The notes under the pieces: model-generated | The model's database searches: none | The model's input: only the letters and a program-made list of their open reading frames with translations | What the model was told of the DNA's origin: nothing | Program-made: the position numbers and the translations under genes | From: Prunus persica | Lineage: Eukaryota; Streptophyta; Magnoliopsida; Rosales; Rosaceae | Length of the DNA stretch: 64,000 nucleotides | Assembly: GCF_000346465.2 (NCBI RefSeq) | Contig: NC_034010.1 | Coordinates: 12,634,367-12,698,366 of the forward strand | Reading direction: 5' to 3' | Shown here: positions 33,299 through 45,010 of the stretch, piece after piece | How positions within the stretch are numbered: the first letter of the stretch is position 1 | How the letters are laid out: the number at the start of each line of letters is the position of its first letter

Positions 33299-33574
33299 TT
33301 TGTTTAATTTTTTGGAAGGATGATCTATGAATGTAGACTTAAAAAATAGATGGTTTAGATCGTTGAAAAAAATTCGTAGGGGACCCTAAAGGGTATCCCT
33401 CGAATAAAATTATTTGAGGGATCCCCCAATAGAAGGGGACCAAATATTTCCTTCTATTGAGGGATCCCTCAGGGATACTATTTAAGGTTCCCCATGAATT
33501 CTTTTCAACGATCCAAATTGTCTATATTTCAAATATTCATTCATACAGATCATCCTTGCAAAAAATCATGCAAA
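33299..33574. mobile_element. MITE with long imperfect inverted repeats
   Basis: The arms of roughly 95 bp share ATTTTTTG(G/C)AAGGATGATCT and GATCGTTGAAAA(A/G)AATTC, separated by GAGGGATCC(C)-rich central inverted repeats. It is a strong fold-back. It matches the older element at 12088-12291. No coding capacity. The target duplication is not clear, so I leave the superfamily open. Confidence 0.7.
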
Positions 33575-34091
33575 CTGAAAATCCTTAGACCCTCTAGTTG
33601 GGACCAACAAAATAAACGAACCGCCGGCCAAGATTCCTACCACAGGTTCAGGACATCGATTGGAGCCACTTTGTTCTTGGACCTACCTAGAAAAATGACC
33701 GGAAGTGGCCAGAATTTCGATTTGAAAATCGGCCAAAACCTAGGTTGCAAATTGGGTTACCTAGACTAAAAATTAATCAAATCCTACTCAACCATCAGCT
33801 AGAGCTCGAAAAATAGGTGAGAAACCATACCTCACTCATTGGAATCGGTGGCCGGAGGAGGGAGAACGAGCTTCCGAAACATTTCAAGAAACTGTCGGAA
33901 TCGGCTTGTTTCGTGGCTGCTTCCGGCAACGGCAGCGGCGGATCGGGGCAAGGAAAAGGCGGGGCTGGTAGAGGGAAGTGAGGTGGTTCGTTTGAGACCC
34001 GTGCCACCAAGAACGGAGGTCGGAGGTGGCGGTGGTGATGTGTTGAAGTCACTGCCGTGAGAAGAAAAACATTGGGGAAGGGTTTGTTCGC

Positions 34092-34181
<90 letters not shown>

Positions 34182-34455
34182 AATAAAAATCTGGTTGGTA
34201 AAACCAGTTTTTGAAAATTACAATTTTGCCCCTCCAAGTATTTTGATCGTATTTTCCTCGTTTTAACTCCGATTCGAGCCCACTACGTGTCCATGGACTC
34301 GCATCGCCGTGCTCTACACAAAAATCCAATTAAAATTTCTAAATTCCTTTCCAATCAAAAAGTCAAATTTTATCATAATAAAATATTCTAGGGGAGAATA
34401 GTCTTTTTTAGAATAAATTTATAATTAAATATTAATTTAGGTTTGGGTTGTTACA
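33575..34455 (-). mobile_element. truncated LTR F, relative of the TGTAACACC family
   Basis: On the minus strand it begins TGTAACAACCCAAAC at 34455. It keeps the family order: CACGTAGTGGGCTCGAATCGG, the CT tract, a GC-rich block, then GGTATGGTTTCTCACC and GGTAGGTCCAAGAACAAAGT. It ends against the MITE after about 880 bp, so the 3' two thirds are missing. It cuts into a minus-strand copia RT region. Confidence 0.7.
34094..34176. repeat. (GA)41 microsatellite
   Basis: The longest GA tract in the window, 83 bp, inside LTR F. Confidence 0.95.
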
Positions 34456-34680
34456 TGCGGTGGTCGGACTACTGGTCTGAATACTTTACGATTTTTCAAG
34501 GAATTTAATTCTGCTTGGATCGCATCTTTCCATTTTGACCAATCCTCTCTATGTCGACATTCTTCAATAGTTTTTGGTTCAAGATCCTTATTATCTTTTA
34601 TAATTTCTAGAGCAACCATGTGTGCAAAGACATCATCAACAATAGTTTTCTTTCTATCCCAGCTTTCTCTTGTACTCATA
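34456..34680 (-). pseudogene. copia RT start, truncated by LTR F
   Basis: The minus strand reads RHREDWSKWKDAIQAELNSL, the conserved copia block before GCKWV, then KNRKVFRPVVRPP. It stops at the LTR F border, and the remaining RT is absent. It belongs with the integrase frame at 34762-35895. Confidence 0.75.
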
Positions 34681-34761
34681 ATTCAAAGAGATCGCTTCTG
34701 ATGTATGTACTTCTTCTGGTATATGTGCCTCTACAGGGGCTATATCTTCATCAATTTTAAA

Positions 34762-35895
34762 CTAGTCAATTTTTGGCTCATCAAGAGTACTAATTTGTTT
34801 TGGATATTTTTCTTCTTCTGGAATATGCACTTCTTGTGTCCTTTTCTTTCGGGAATTTTTATCTCTAGCACCAACAGGACGACCACACTTCAAGCATACC
34901 TTTAATGTACTATCATATTGACCTTCAGGGACATTAATCCGAGCTGGAGTATTTACTTTCTTTATGTCAGTAAAGGCATCCGGTAATTGATTTGCTATAC
35001 TTTGCAAATGGATGATTCTTTGAACTTCACGTTCACTTTGATTTGTATGTGGATCCAGATGAGACAATGATGATGCATTTCTTGTAATTTCACGTCGTTC
35101 TTCAGGAAGCGACACCTTTTCTCCCCTTAACGGAGGGAAAATTATATCATCAAAATGGCAATCTGCAAGGCGTGCTGTAAACATATCACCCATCAGGGGT
35201 TCAAGATATCTAATTATGGATGGAGAATTGAATCCAATGTAAATTCCAAGATGTCTTTGAGGGCCCATCTTAGTCCACTTAGGTGGAGAAATGGGAACAT
35301 AAACAGCACAACCAAAATTTTTTAAATGAGAAATATTAGGTTGTTGGCCCAAAACAAGTTGTAATGGAGAATATTGATGATAAGCAGTTGGTCGGATGTG
35401 AACCAAAGATGCATCATGCAATATAGCATGTCCCCAAACAGAAGTAGGTAATTTTGACATTAAAAGTAAAGGCCGAGCAATCATTTGAAGGCGTTTGATA
35501 AAGGACTCTACTAATCTATTTTGAGTATGTGTATGTGCAACCAGATGTACACCAATGCCAATGGACATGCAATAATCATCAAATGCTTGAGATGTAAACT
35601 CACCAACATTATCAAGACGTATATCCTTAAAACTAATCAGATTTCTTTTGGATATGACAGAATATAAAGCCTCTTTGATATAAATGTGTGTTCCTCCAGG
35701 TAATATTAAACTGGCTCTTCCAGAGCCTTTGATTAGCTTTGCACTACCTGAAATTGTATTCTCATTGGCTTTTGCTAATTTTAAGTTTGAAAAATATTTC
35801 TTATCCCAAAGGATTGTATGTGTTGTTGCAGTATCCACCAAACATACATCTCCATCATGCATCTTGGAATTGCTCAAAGCATTGACATTTTCCAT
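34762..35895 (-). pseudogene. copia protease-integrase frame with internal deletion
   Basis: A 377-codon open frame. The N-terminus has MHDGDVCLVDTATTHTILWD, the protease active site in a DTA form. After RNLISFKDIR the sequence jumps directly to RLDNVGEFTSQAFDDYCMSI, so the pre-integrase zinc domain and the first integrase Asp are deleted without breaking the frame. Downstream are NRLVESFIKRL (Glu region), LKNFGCAVYVPISPP and GIYIGFNSPSIIRYLEPL. The joint falls at a repeated DIRL-like stretch, so recombination at microhomology is plausible. It cannot make an active integrase. Confidence 0.8.
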
Positions 35896-36109
35896 GCTTC
35901 TTCATTTAAAGAAAAATACATCTAATAAGTTTATGAATAAATATAATAAAAATAAAATAAAATAAAAAAATAAAATAAAATTATGGGACCATAGATCATT
36001 TTATTGAATTGAAAGCATTAAAAATGAAAAACTGAAACTTAAATCATAAGTTCATATCGTTTTATTGAATTGAAATCAAGCAACATAATAGAGCAACATA
36101 CAATTAGTC

Positions 36110-37209
36110 AATATTGGGGTTTCCATCATTGGCATCATCATCACCATCCTTCATATTTTCATCACCAACATTGGTATTTCCATCACCATATGAATCATCA
36201 AATGTGCCGCTTGATTCCGCAAAGAAATCTGACACTTCCAAATGGGTGATATCCAGTGGCTCGGTAAAATCATAAAAAATATTGTCGAAATCAGTGAAGT
36301 TTGTTTCTTTCTCTTTTTCGTTTTCCGTAATTTATGCTTGATAAAGATTAACCAGGTGTTTCACCGTACGACAGGTACGAGACCAATGTCCTTTCATGCC
36401 ACACCTATAACAAGCCTCATCACTTTTCTTTTCAGAATTAATCTACACACCTTTCCCTTTTCCTTGTTTTTCTTCATTGATATTCCACTTCTGGTGGTAT
36501 GGTGCACTTCTCTTATTTGAGGCATTATTGTGACCACCTCGGTTTTGAAAATTATAATGACCACGACCGCGGCCACGACCATAACTACGACCACTACCAT
36601 GGCCATGATTACTTGCATTTGCTTCAGGGAATGATGCATTTGCATTTGCTTCAGGAAATGGTTTTGAGCCAGTCAGGTGGGAATGATGGTTTTTCATCAA
36701 AAGCTCAGTTGGGAATATTTTGTAAATCCATTTTCTCAGTATTGCTATTGCAGGAGCATGTTTGATGCATGAAAAGTTGTGAATTTTTTCTCCAACATAT
36801 CTTCATCAGTAATCGTGTCTCCACACAACCTCAATTGAGAGACAGTTTTGAACATTGCTGAGTTATACTCATTCACTATTTTGAAATCCTGCAAGCGCAG
36901 TTACATCCAATCATAACGAGCCTTTGGAAGAATTATACTCTTCTGATGGTCATACCTTTCTTCCAAATTTTTCCATAGGATAGCAGGATCCTTCACCCCA
37001 AGGTATTCAGATTTCAATCCTTCAATAAGGTGATGGCAAAGGAAAATCATAGCTTTCGAGCGATCTTGCAGGGATGCTTCATTTCCTTCCTTGATGGTAT
37101 TTCCAAGATCCTTTGTATTCAAATGAATTTCAGCATCAAGGATCCATGTCAAATAGTTCTTGCCAGAAATGTCAAGTGCAACAAACTCAAGCTTCGTGAG
37201 ATTTGACAT
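36110..37209 (-). pseudogene. copia gag (minus strand)
   Basis: The ATG at 37209 opens MSNLTKLEFVALDISGKNYL, then WKNLEERYDHQKSIILPKAR, a UBN2-type capsid domain, ending at a stop at 36901. Later frames have LRLCGDTITDEDMLEK, a Gly/Arg-rich stretch (GRSYGRGRGRGHYNF) and a zinc knuckle of the form CYRCGMKGHWSRTC near 36410-36370, followed by an acidic tail. The order and strand match the integrase frame downstream, so one element is involved. Confidence 0.8.
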
Positions 37210-37855
37210 TGTTGAATATGTCTAAAACAATATATATATATATTTCAAAATTAATTAATTGTAAACATGAAAAATTAAAATATGCCTCAATAATAATAAA
37301 AATGATCATATTAGTAAAAAAAATAAATAAATGAACATATGCATAATTAGTCACTCAAAGCTACATGTTTGAGTTCTATACATTTTAGGGCTTCAGGCTC
37401 TAAAATAATTATATAACTTAGAATTTCAAGTTCTAGAATTATTGGATTTCTTTGATTTAAAACTTCAAGTTTAAATCATTAGGATGTGAACTTCGAGTTC
37501 TAATGTATAAATAAAATTCATCTTTATAAAAATGCAACCGTTTATTTGTATATTATAATATATAAAATTATATGCATGTTACAGTGTATATTAAATATAT
37601 AAAAAAATAGAGACCTTGCACAATTGGTTAGAAAAGAAAAGCTAAGAACATAGTAGAACCAAACTTTGAGTCATAGCATCCTTCTGTCTTATAGTTAATC
37701 AACATGTGTGAGATTATGTCTCAAAGAAACTTGATTAGCGAAAGAAAAAAAAAATATTATAGCATCAACTGAAATAAAATAAGAAATTAGATAAGAAAAA
37801 TTATACCAAGTCTAAGCCAAGATCCTCAACTGGCAATAGAGTTATGCTGATAACA

Positions 37856-38164
37856 TGTTGTAAAAGTGAATAGAGAAAGTATATGAAAAGTAAAAGTAGT
37901 TCTCAATAGCCTAATGCTCAAGTGTTTTATTCATCTTTAGTGCCTACTATTTATAGCCATAGGAAATACATCACCATTTACCACCCTTAAGTAGTGGGTT
38001 ACAAAAAATAATAACCAATGATAAATATGGTATTTAGTGCATAGGTTACAACCCTGGAATGATAGGTATAATGATGGATATAATAGAGGACTTACAATGG
38101 CCTTATGGTGGGCACCCATAACCTTTGAGGTTACAACAGTTATTAAATCTCAATTTCTATTACA
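37856..38164 (-). mobile_element. 5' LTR of the minus-strand copia element
   Basis: Starts TGTTGTAAAAGTG right after a PBS-like TGTTATCAGCAT (minus strand, about 37844-37855) and has a TATA-like CTATTTATAG near 37967. It ends near 38138 (...TTACAACA) or 38164. The 3' LTR is lost, so the outer border is not fixed. Confidence 0.6.
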
Positions 38165-38990
38165 TTTAAATTTTAGATTTTGTTGCTTCATTATTGTTTA
38201 TTGGAACTGAGAAGGATAATATAGAGACCAATAACGTTAAACCTGGAAAATTTAATGGGACAAATTTTAAGAGGTGGCAAAGACAACTTAAATATTGGTT
38301 AACTGTCTTAGGGTTAGTTTCTGCCTTAGAAGATCAAACCACACCTAATAAAACTACTAAAACCACTTCTAAAACTAAGGAGAAGATGACAAAAGAAGAA
38401 TTAGAATATCATTGCCATAACAGAATCCTTAGTGCTCTCTCTGATGATCTGTATGATGTTTATCAAGATACAAAAAGTTGCAAAAACTTTATGGGATGAA
38501 TTAGAAGCTGAATATGGGATAGAAGATGCGGGAATATATCGTTTTACAATCTCAAACTTTAATAACTATATGATGGTTGAGAATAAAACTATAAGTGAAC
38601 AAATTCATGAGTACCAAGATTTTTAAGGAAATAGAACTTAGGGTACTACGTTTAGTGAAGAGTTTAAAGTTTCTTGTCTCATTGATAAATTACCTCCAAG
38701 TTGGTTAAACTTTGCGAAAACCCTTAGGCACAAACAAGGAGATTTAACCTTAACCCAAGTATTAAACTCCCTTAGGATTGAAGAGAAACATAGATCAAGT
38801 AACAAGCCTAAGGAAGAAAAGACAAACATGAACCTAGTGGAAAGTTCAAACAATAAGAATCGTTTCCAATCTAGAAGGAAATTTTTAACGAGGACAAACA
38901 AAAATAGCCAACCCAACCATAATCAATTCAACCAAAACCAAAATCGCCAGCACAATAGACCCCATAACAATTCCAATGGAAATATGGATT
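38165..38990 (+). pseudogene. copia gag (plus strand), 5' end missing
   Basis: Frames read NVKPGKFNGTNFKRWQRQLK, YWLTVLGLVSAL, then WDELEAEYGIEDAGIYRF and KTISEQIHEYQDF, a UBN2/gag capsid domain. The stretch downstream has SCLIDKLPPSWLNFAKTLRH-like sequence and a basic Asn/Gln-rich spacer. Frame changes occur near 38495 and 38625. No LTR or PBS precedes it; it starts at the edge of the minus-strand LTR. Confidence 0.8.
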
Positions 38991-39720
38991 AACCATGCTT
39001 TGTTTGTGGGAGAACAAATCACTGGGCCAAAGACTGTAATTACAAGAAGACCGAGCCCTACAAGCCAAAGCCTAAGTGGAACAAAGGACAAAGGGGTCCT
39101 AAAGCCCAAGTGAATGTGTTGGCGGATCAAGATGAACCCAATCTAAGGTATAGTTTTAAGCCTCTAGTAAATGTAGCATATTTAAGTAATAGTGATTGGT
39201 GGTTAGATTCTGGGGCAAACGTACATGTGTGTTTTGACAAATGATTTTTCAAAAATTACCAGACCTCAAGTGGAGGAAGTGTAACCCGAGAAAATGACAT
39301 CGTTGCACAAGTACGTGGAATAGGAGAAGTGGAATTGAAGATGACATCTAGGAAGGCTCTAACTCTAAAGGATGTGCGACATGTTCCTGACATGAGGAGA
39401 AACCTTATCAGTGGATCGTCCTTAGTAAAACAAGGATACAAAATTGTAATAGAGTCGAATATGATTGTTATAACTAGAAACGATGTCTTTAATGGAAAAG
39501 GATAAGTTTGTGATGGATTATTCAAAATAAATGTAGTTTTTGAAGATAATAAAATTTCTCATCAAGTTTTTAAAGTTGAGTCTTGTAATGTATAGCATGG
39601 AAGGTTAGGACATGTAAGTTTGAGCAAAATCAAAAGGTCAATGGATCTTGAGTTAATCCATAAGTCTAACGTGGACCTTAAGCACAAATGTGAAGTGTGT
39701 ATTCAAGCCAAACAAACTAG
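38991..39720 (+). pseudogene. copia zinc knuckle, protease and pre-integrase, cut by CACTA-2
   Basis: A zinc knuckle CFVCGRTNHWAKDC (CX2CX4HX4C intact) is followed by protease DWWLDSGANVHVCFD with the catalytic DSG, then LKDVRHVPDMRRNLISGSSL and the pre-integrase HGRLGHVSLSKI and CEVCIQAKQT (H-H-C-C). It stops exactly at the CACTA-2 terminus at 39721. The integrase core and RT that should follow are not found beyond the other CACTA-2 end. In-frame stops lie near 39243, 39504 and 39595. Confidence 0.85.
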
Positions 39721-41830
39721 CACTACTACAAAAAGTGAAAAAGACGACCAGAAAACAACTACGATAGATCAAAAACTCGTAGTTATGTTTGAAAAGACAA
39801 CGGTAATAGAAAACCATCGTGGATGAACAACTTAAACGCTCAAAAATGGAGATTCTCATGGATGTTTTAAAAAAACATCGCACAAAATTAAAAAAGCATT
39901 GTCTTATTGAAAAGGTTTTCCTTAGAGACAAACACTGAGCCCAAAAATAACGATAGTAGCTATGAAGCCACCAATGTAGAAAGTAAAGACGACGGTTGTC
40001 AACAATAGCTGCCGTGTTTACTCCTAAATAAACACAACCAAATTTTCTTAGTGAGTGTCATATAATTTCAAAAGAATCCACTTTGGTATATTACAAAACT
40101 GCGCCATATTAAATCTATGTACCACGACGGTAAAGATAAATTTATCGACTTTTTATTCACAGTGTACTACGACGGTAACTAATACTCTACTGTCCGCGTA
40201 AGTTGTACTAACCATGTCGGTTTGTTCAATTAACGACGTATAATATTACTTTACCACAACGTGAATTCAAAAGTACCGTCGTATTTATTCACTTTATACA
40301 TTTGACCTTATCTGTAAACCAACATCTTAATTTTTATTGCTTTTTATGATTTATTTATGTGATTTTTGTAGCCTACTACAGTAGATCAACAGAATCACAA
40401 GAATTGTAAAAGCTACGATGGTTTATATTGAAAACTGTCTTAAAAAGAAATTAGAATGAAATCGTACCAGAGGGAAAGACAATATGTGATTCACCAATGT
40501 GAGAGAAAGACAATATTTTAGACGTTGACGATGTATGTGTCTTTGTGTCTTTGAGATACACAAAGGCACATACACATCAAAAATAATTTGCCTCTAAAAT
40601 TTGATGACGGCAGCCACACATCAACATCCAAAACATTTGCTTTCAGAAAGATAATTTTTTAGAAGTTGATGATGTATGTGTATTTGTGTCTTTCAGATAC
40701 ACAAACGCGCACGCACATCAACATCCAAACTATTGCCTCCAGGGAGGTGAGACAGAGCCAAGGCCTGAAGTGAGGACGGTAGCCAAGGGCAAGAAGAAGA
40801 TGGAACCCTAATTAAAAACTGAAAGTGAAAGAACGCGTGAAAAAATTTATTTATAATAGTAATCTTCACTATCCACGTCGGTTCTATTACACGTAGCGAC
40901 GTCTAATTAAATCAATCCACGTCGGTGAGTACTAAATTGTTGTCGTATATACAAAAATAACCACGTCGGTATCTTAAACTAAATTCAACGACTTTATAAC
41001 AAACAACGGCGGTTATGCATTAATTAACGACGTGATAACTTATAATATCACTTCTTTAAAAGTAAACTATTGATGTGTAGTGCCCAGATAACCATGTCGT
41101 TTTTGAAATACAAAAAGTCAATTGGCTTATAACTAACCACGTCGGTTTCTGCTATTATAATGTCGTAGGAAGGACATACTAGGGCGTTTTTGCCACAAAA
41201 CCGTCGTTGTATTGATCTTTTAGACAATATAAAAACTTTTTCGTCACCTGACCTAAAGTTTTACGTTCACTCTAACCGATAAAATTTTTCAGTTTCCTCT
41301 CAGTTTCCCTCTCATTTCCCAAAAGCTGTGTGTCTGATTCTTTTCATCTTCCTCATCTTCATCTCCAAAACTCCTAAGTTTACTTTCGAAGAAAACTTTC
41401 TTTGCCAGCCAATGGTATTTTCTCACTCTCTTTTACCTTTTTTCAATATCATTTGAAGTTTTATTTATTTATTTATTTAAAGAACGAGTTTGGAAACAAG
41501 ACTCCTTTTTAGTGAAAAAATCTTTCCCTGGTTTAAATAAAATCACTAGTCCCTCAGACTCATGTCGTGTGAGGACGACGGTTTTGTCTTTTATTTGATG
41601 TTTTTATTCACACAACGCGATGGTAATTAAATTCGTGCTGTTTCAGTAGCACGACTGTACTTAATAACCGGCGTAGTGTGTGGATAAATATGATGTAATT
41701 AAGATATTACCGTCGTCTCATTTGAAACGAACGTCGGAGAGAGAAATCTGGGCATTTATTTATGAACTCATAATAAGACGACGGTTTGATCTTATTTTCG
41801 TCGTTTTAATTCCCTTACTACAACGTATTT
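39721..41830. repeat. CACTA-2 left TIR and subterminal repeat zone
   Basis: A 14-bp TIR followed by about 2.1 kb with ACGACGG, CCGTCGT and ACGTCGGT words in both orientations, often 20-60 bp apart. These are the likely binding sites for the element's own DNA-binding protein, by analogy with En/Spm TNPA. The start of the element transcript probably lies near 41.3-41.4 kb, where a CT-rich leader begins. Confidence 0.75.
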
Positions 41831-41958
41831 GAACATCCATGGTTCTAAAGAATGTCACGACGGTTTTGTTTTTTTGCCGACATCTTAACTTTAATATTAC
41901 GTCATTATTTTTAATTAACCGTCATTGTGTACTTGCAGTTTTTTTTTTCTCTCTAAAC

Positions 41959-42816
41959 ATGGTTACGAAATCTGAAAGTAAGGAGGCTCAAGTATCTAAA
42001 GGTCAAAGCAAGGACCTTGCAGTTTCAAAGGCACAAATTAGCGAAGCCAAATATGTCCAAAGCAATCCTGCAAAGAAGATGAGATTTACTTCAACCTTCG
42101 AGAAAGACCCAAGCTCTGCGACATTTGATGAGGAGCCAAAATTGATTTGCAGTATCAACACAGTGAACCGTGTTGTGAAGAGGAAAATCCAGAAGATTAA
42201 GCCTATGGTTGAGTACAATAAAAGTGGCAGAGCATATGGCAAGGCTGCTATTGAGATGCAGAGTTACATTGGTGTTTTGGCACTCACCGTTGTTCCTCTT
42301 ATGGACAAGAAAAGGACTCAATTGCCCAAGGACTTGAAGGAGTAGATTTAGGGAGCTGTTCAAATGGCTTATCTTGTTGGGGAAGGGGGCAAGAAGATGG
42401 TGGTGTCGTTTGCCAGCAACAAATAGAAGGATTTCAAGTCTACCTTAACTAGGCAGTTTATCCTTCCATTCGTAAATGAGAAGGAGAAGTTAAAAGAACC
42501 CCCTCAGCTTTATAACTTCATAGAGAAATCGCAATGGGATGCCTTTGTAGCTTCAAGGTTATCCTCAGATTTTGAGGCTGTGCATTATGAGCAATGACAG
42601 AGAAGGAAAAAATGCGAGTACAACCATAGGTTGTCTCGAAAAGGGTATGTTGGTTTGGAGGACCAATTGGAAGAAACCATGCCCAGTGAAGAAATCGATC
42701 GATCTTTGCTATGGAAGAAGGCAAGAGAAGATAAGCAGGGAAATGTCCTTGATCCAAAGGTTGCAGAGAAGGCAAAATTAATCGCAAGTCTTACTGACTC
42801 TATTCTAAATTTGTAA
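41959..42816 (+). pseudogene. CACTA ORF1, Ptta/En/Spm transposase-associated protein
   Basis: The frame stays the same from the ATG at 41959 to about 42816 but has at least four nonsense codons (42343, 42349, about 42424 and about 42595). The N-terminus is Ser/Lys-rich (MVTKSESKEAQVSKGQSKD). The second half has WDAFVASRLSSDFEAVHYEQ, then CEYNHRLSRKGYVGLEDQLE and SLLWKKAREDKQGNVLD. This pattern matches Transposase_24 (PF03004) as I remember it: W..F...R, a K..R...H..GRKG block, then R..LW. It is the TNPA/TNP1 counterpart, expected to bind subterminal repeats. No frameshift is seen. Confidence 0.7.
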
Positions 42817-43193
42817 AACAGAGGTTTTATTTTTCATTTAGACGTCGTTTGTTTTAGTAACCGTCGTTAGACATGAAACACCACGATGGTTTTTATTTAC
42901 CGCCGTTTAAAATTTGATATGATGTCGGTATTGAATTACCACGACGGTTATATTTCTGTGTTGACGTGTTAAATTAAAGTTTTAAACTTTCTTCATATTC
43001 ATTTAGACGTCATTTGTTTTTGTACTGTCGTTATACATGAAATACCGCGATGGTTTTTATTTACTGCAGTTTAAAAAGTGATATGACGTTGGTATTTTTC
43101 GGAAACCGACGTCTGTAATGAATTACCACGACGGTTTATTTTTCTGAGTTAGACGTTTTAAATTAAAGTTTTAAAATTTCTTCATATTCACAT

Positions 43194-43194
<1 letters not shown>

Positions 43195-43274
<80 letters not shown>
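43195..43274. repeat. compound (CA)20(CT)20 microsatellite
   Basis: A CA tract runs directly into a CT tract within a CACTA-2 intron-like region. Confidence 0.95.
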
Positions 43275-43278
<4 letters not shown>

Positions 43279-43589
43279 ATTTCTCTACAATTGGTTTGTA
43301 CACAATTTCTGGAAATCCATGAATATTTTGGTTAAAATTTTTTTTGTTTGGATGTTAATTATACGACCGTTTTTTTCATACGCCGACGTTAGAATGCATG
43401 CACAACGACGGTAATTTATTACCGACGTGTGAAATGAATTACTACATCAGTTTTTTAAATAATCCGTCATCTTCACTTATTTGCCACGTCGGTTAATATT
43501 TTTTATTTAGTTGTTTATTTTATCTGTTTTACAATCTGTTCACTCACTAACATTCTCTCTCTCAATCTCTCTCTCTCTCTCTTCGGATG

Positions 43590-44084
43590 ATTTAAAAAAA
43601 CAAGTCTCCGAGGGCACTCTGACTTTCTCTCGGAGGAACAATATTTGGACCTTAAATTTGGGAACCCCTGAGCATGGTTGGAAAGTCAGAGGTGTTGGGG
43701 CTGGGGTTTCCCCGCCTCAATTCTTCAATTTGCCGAGACAACAGAGAGTAAAATTTGCTGACAAAGGGAAGGAAAGTGTTATGGAGTCAGTGAGAGAAGA
43801 AACCAAAAGGAGGCTAGGGCAAAGGAATCTGTTTTGGAAGCAGTCAGGGCAGATAGGGAAATTTTGTTGAAACAATTCAGTCAACTAATTCCCAACTTTG
43901 ATCCCAACTTGCTCAATAAAACCCAATTACTCCAATGACTCCAATTCCTTTACTGTCTCAAGAGCAAAGCCCAAAAAATCCAATGTCTGACAAAGCAAGT
44001 TGCTCTAATGTGAGACCCGTTGTTTTAGAGGAAGAAAATCCCACGAATGATGCTGATGCTGCTGAAAAAGGGCAAGATGAAAAG
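43590..44084 (+). pseudogene. CACTA ORF1 C-terminal exon
   Basis: Reads EGTLTFSRRNNIWTLNLGTP, EHGWKVRGVGAGVSPPQFF, then a charged helix-rich part (KGKESVMESVREETKRR). After a frame change it continues with FSQLIPNFDPNLL and a Pro/Ser-rich stretch. The GVGAGVSP block is known from plant Ptta/En/Spm ORF1 proteins. A splice-donor-like GGTAAAATC follows near 44082. It is separated from the first part by repeat-bearing intron-like sequence. Confidence 0.6.
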
Positions 44085-44469
44085 GTAAAATCTCTAACAT
44101 TTGATTTTTTCTGATTTATAATTTTAAATAGACGTTGCTGTTAACCGTTGTCTCAGTGTTTTACTACGTCAGTTTTTATTACGTCGTCTATTTCGTTAAA
44201 GCCTTCACTGCATTTTAATTAGACAACCTTTCTATAGGGTAGCGACGTTAGAACATTTACACAATGACGGTTATGTCTTTACCATCGTCTATAACGTTTA
44301 CTCCGTCAGTATGTTCTAGAGACCATCATTTATATTATATATAGCGTCGGTTTGGTTGGTTTAGTTAGAGTTGTTTATTTTACTTGATGTACAAACTAAC
44401 TTATATTTCTTTATTTATTTCTTGTAATAGGATCTCTCAAAGCTAGACATGCCACCTCCTCTGTAACCC

Positions 44470-45010
44470 TATGCCAATTTTTCTAGACCAAGTTAAAGCC
44501 TGCTAACGAGACCATTAGAGTTCACATTCTAGAGAAAGTGTTTGGCACTGACCATGATACCTTCCTCTTGTGTGAACATATTTTACAGCTTGCTTCCATG
44601 GTTGAGATTGGATCCACAGTGATTGCAGTATAAATGAGGTAATTCTAGAAATCCAATTTTTTTTTTTTTTTTTTACATTTCGCTTTCTTTTAAATTAAAA
44701 TCTCCTTTAATTGAATTTCATATATTTAGGTACCTATTTGACTATTTAAAAATGACAAATGTGGTAAACCTTGTTGGCCCCGTTGAGCCTGGACAAGTCA
44801 GCTCTCAATCTGGTATTTTTTCTTACCGAACAAAACATCTGTCAGACCACTTGAAAAACGCAGATGGGGATCAATTTTTCTTGGTGCCTTATAATCTAGG
44901 GTTAGTCCCCTTAACTATTTAACCTATTTTTCTTGTAATATTTTTCTTTGTACTATTTAACCTATATGGATCACTATGTGTAGGGGTCATTGGGTGTTTG
45001 TTTAGGATAT
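44470..45010 (+). pseudogene. Ulp1-like (C48) protease fragment in CACTA-2
   Basis: Split in two exon-like pieces around an intron with a T run. The first has RVHILEKVFGTDHDTFLL and ASMVEIGSTVIAVY; the second has MRYLFDYLKMTNVVNLVGPV, HLSDHLKN and FFLVPYNLG, and GHWVFV follows another intron-like break. PYN.GxHW is the His-bearing motif of plant Ulp1-family peptidases that ride in CACTA and Mutator elements. The Asp and Cys regions are missing. It lies downstream of ORF1 in the same direction, so an ORF1-Ulp1 fusion transcript is likely. Confidence 0.6.

Noticed and set aside
39740..41220. CRISPR-like array because of regularly repeated ACGACGGT words
   Set aside because: The words are only 7-9 bp, occur in both orientations with irregular spacing, and lie within plant CACTA subterminal DNA.
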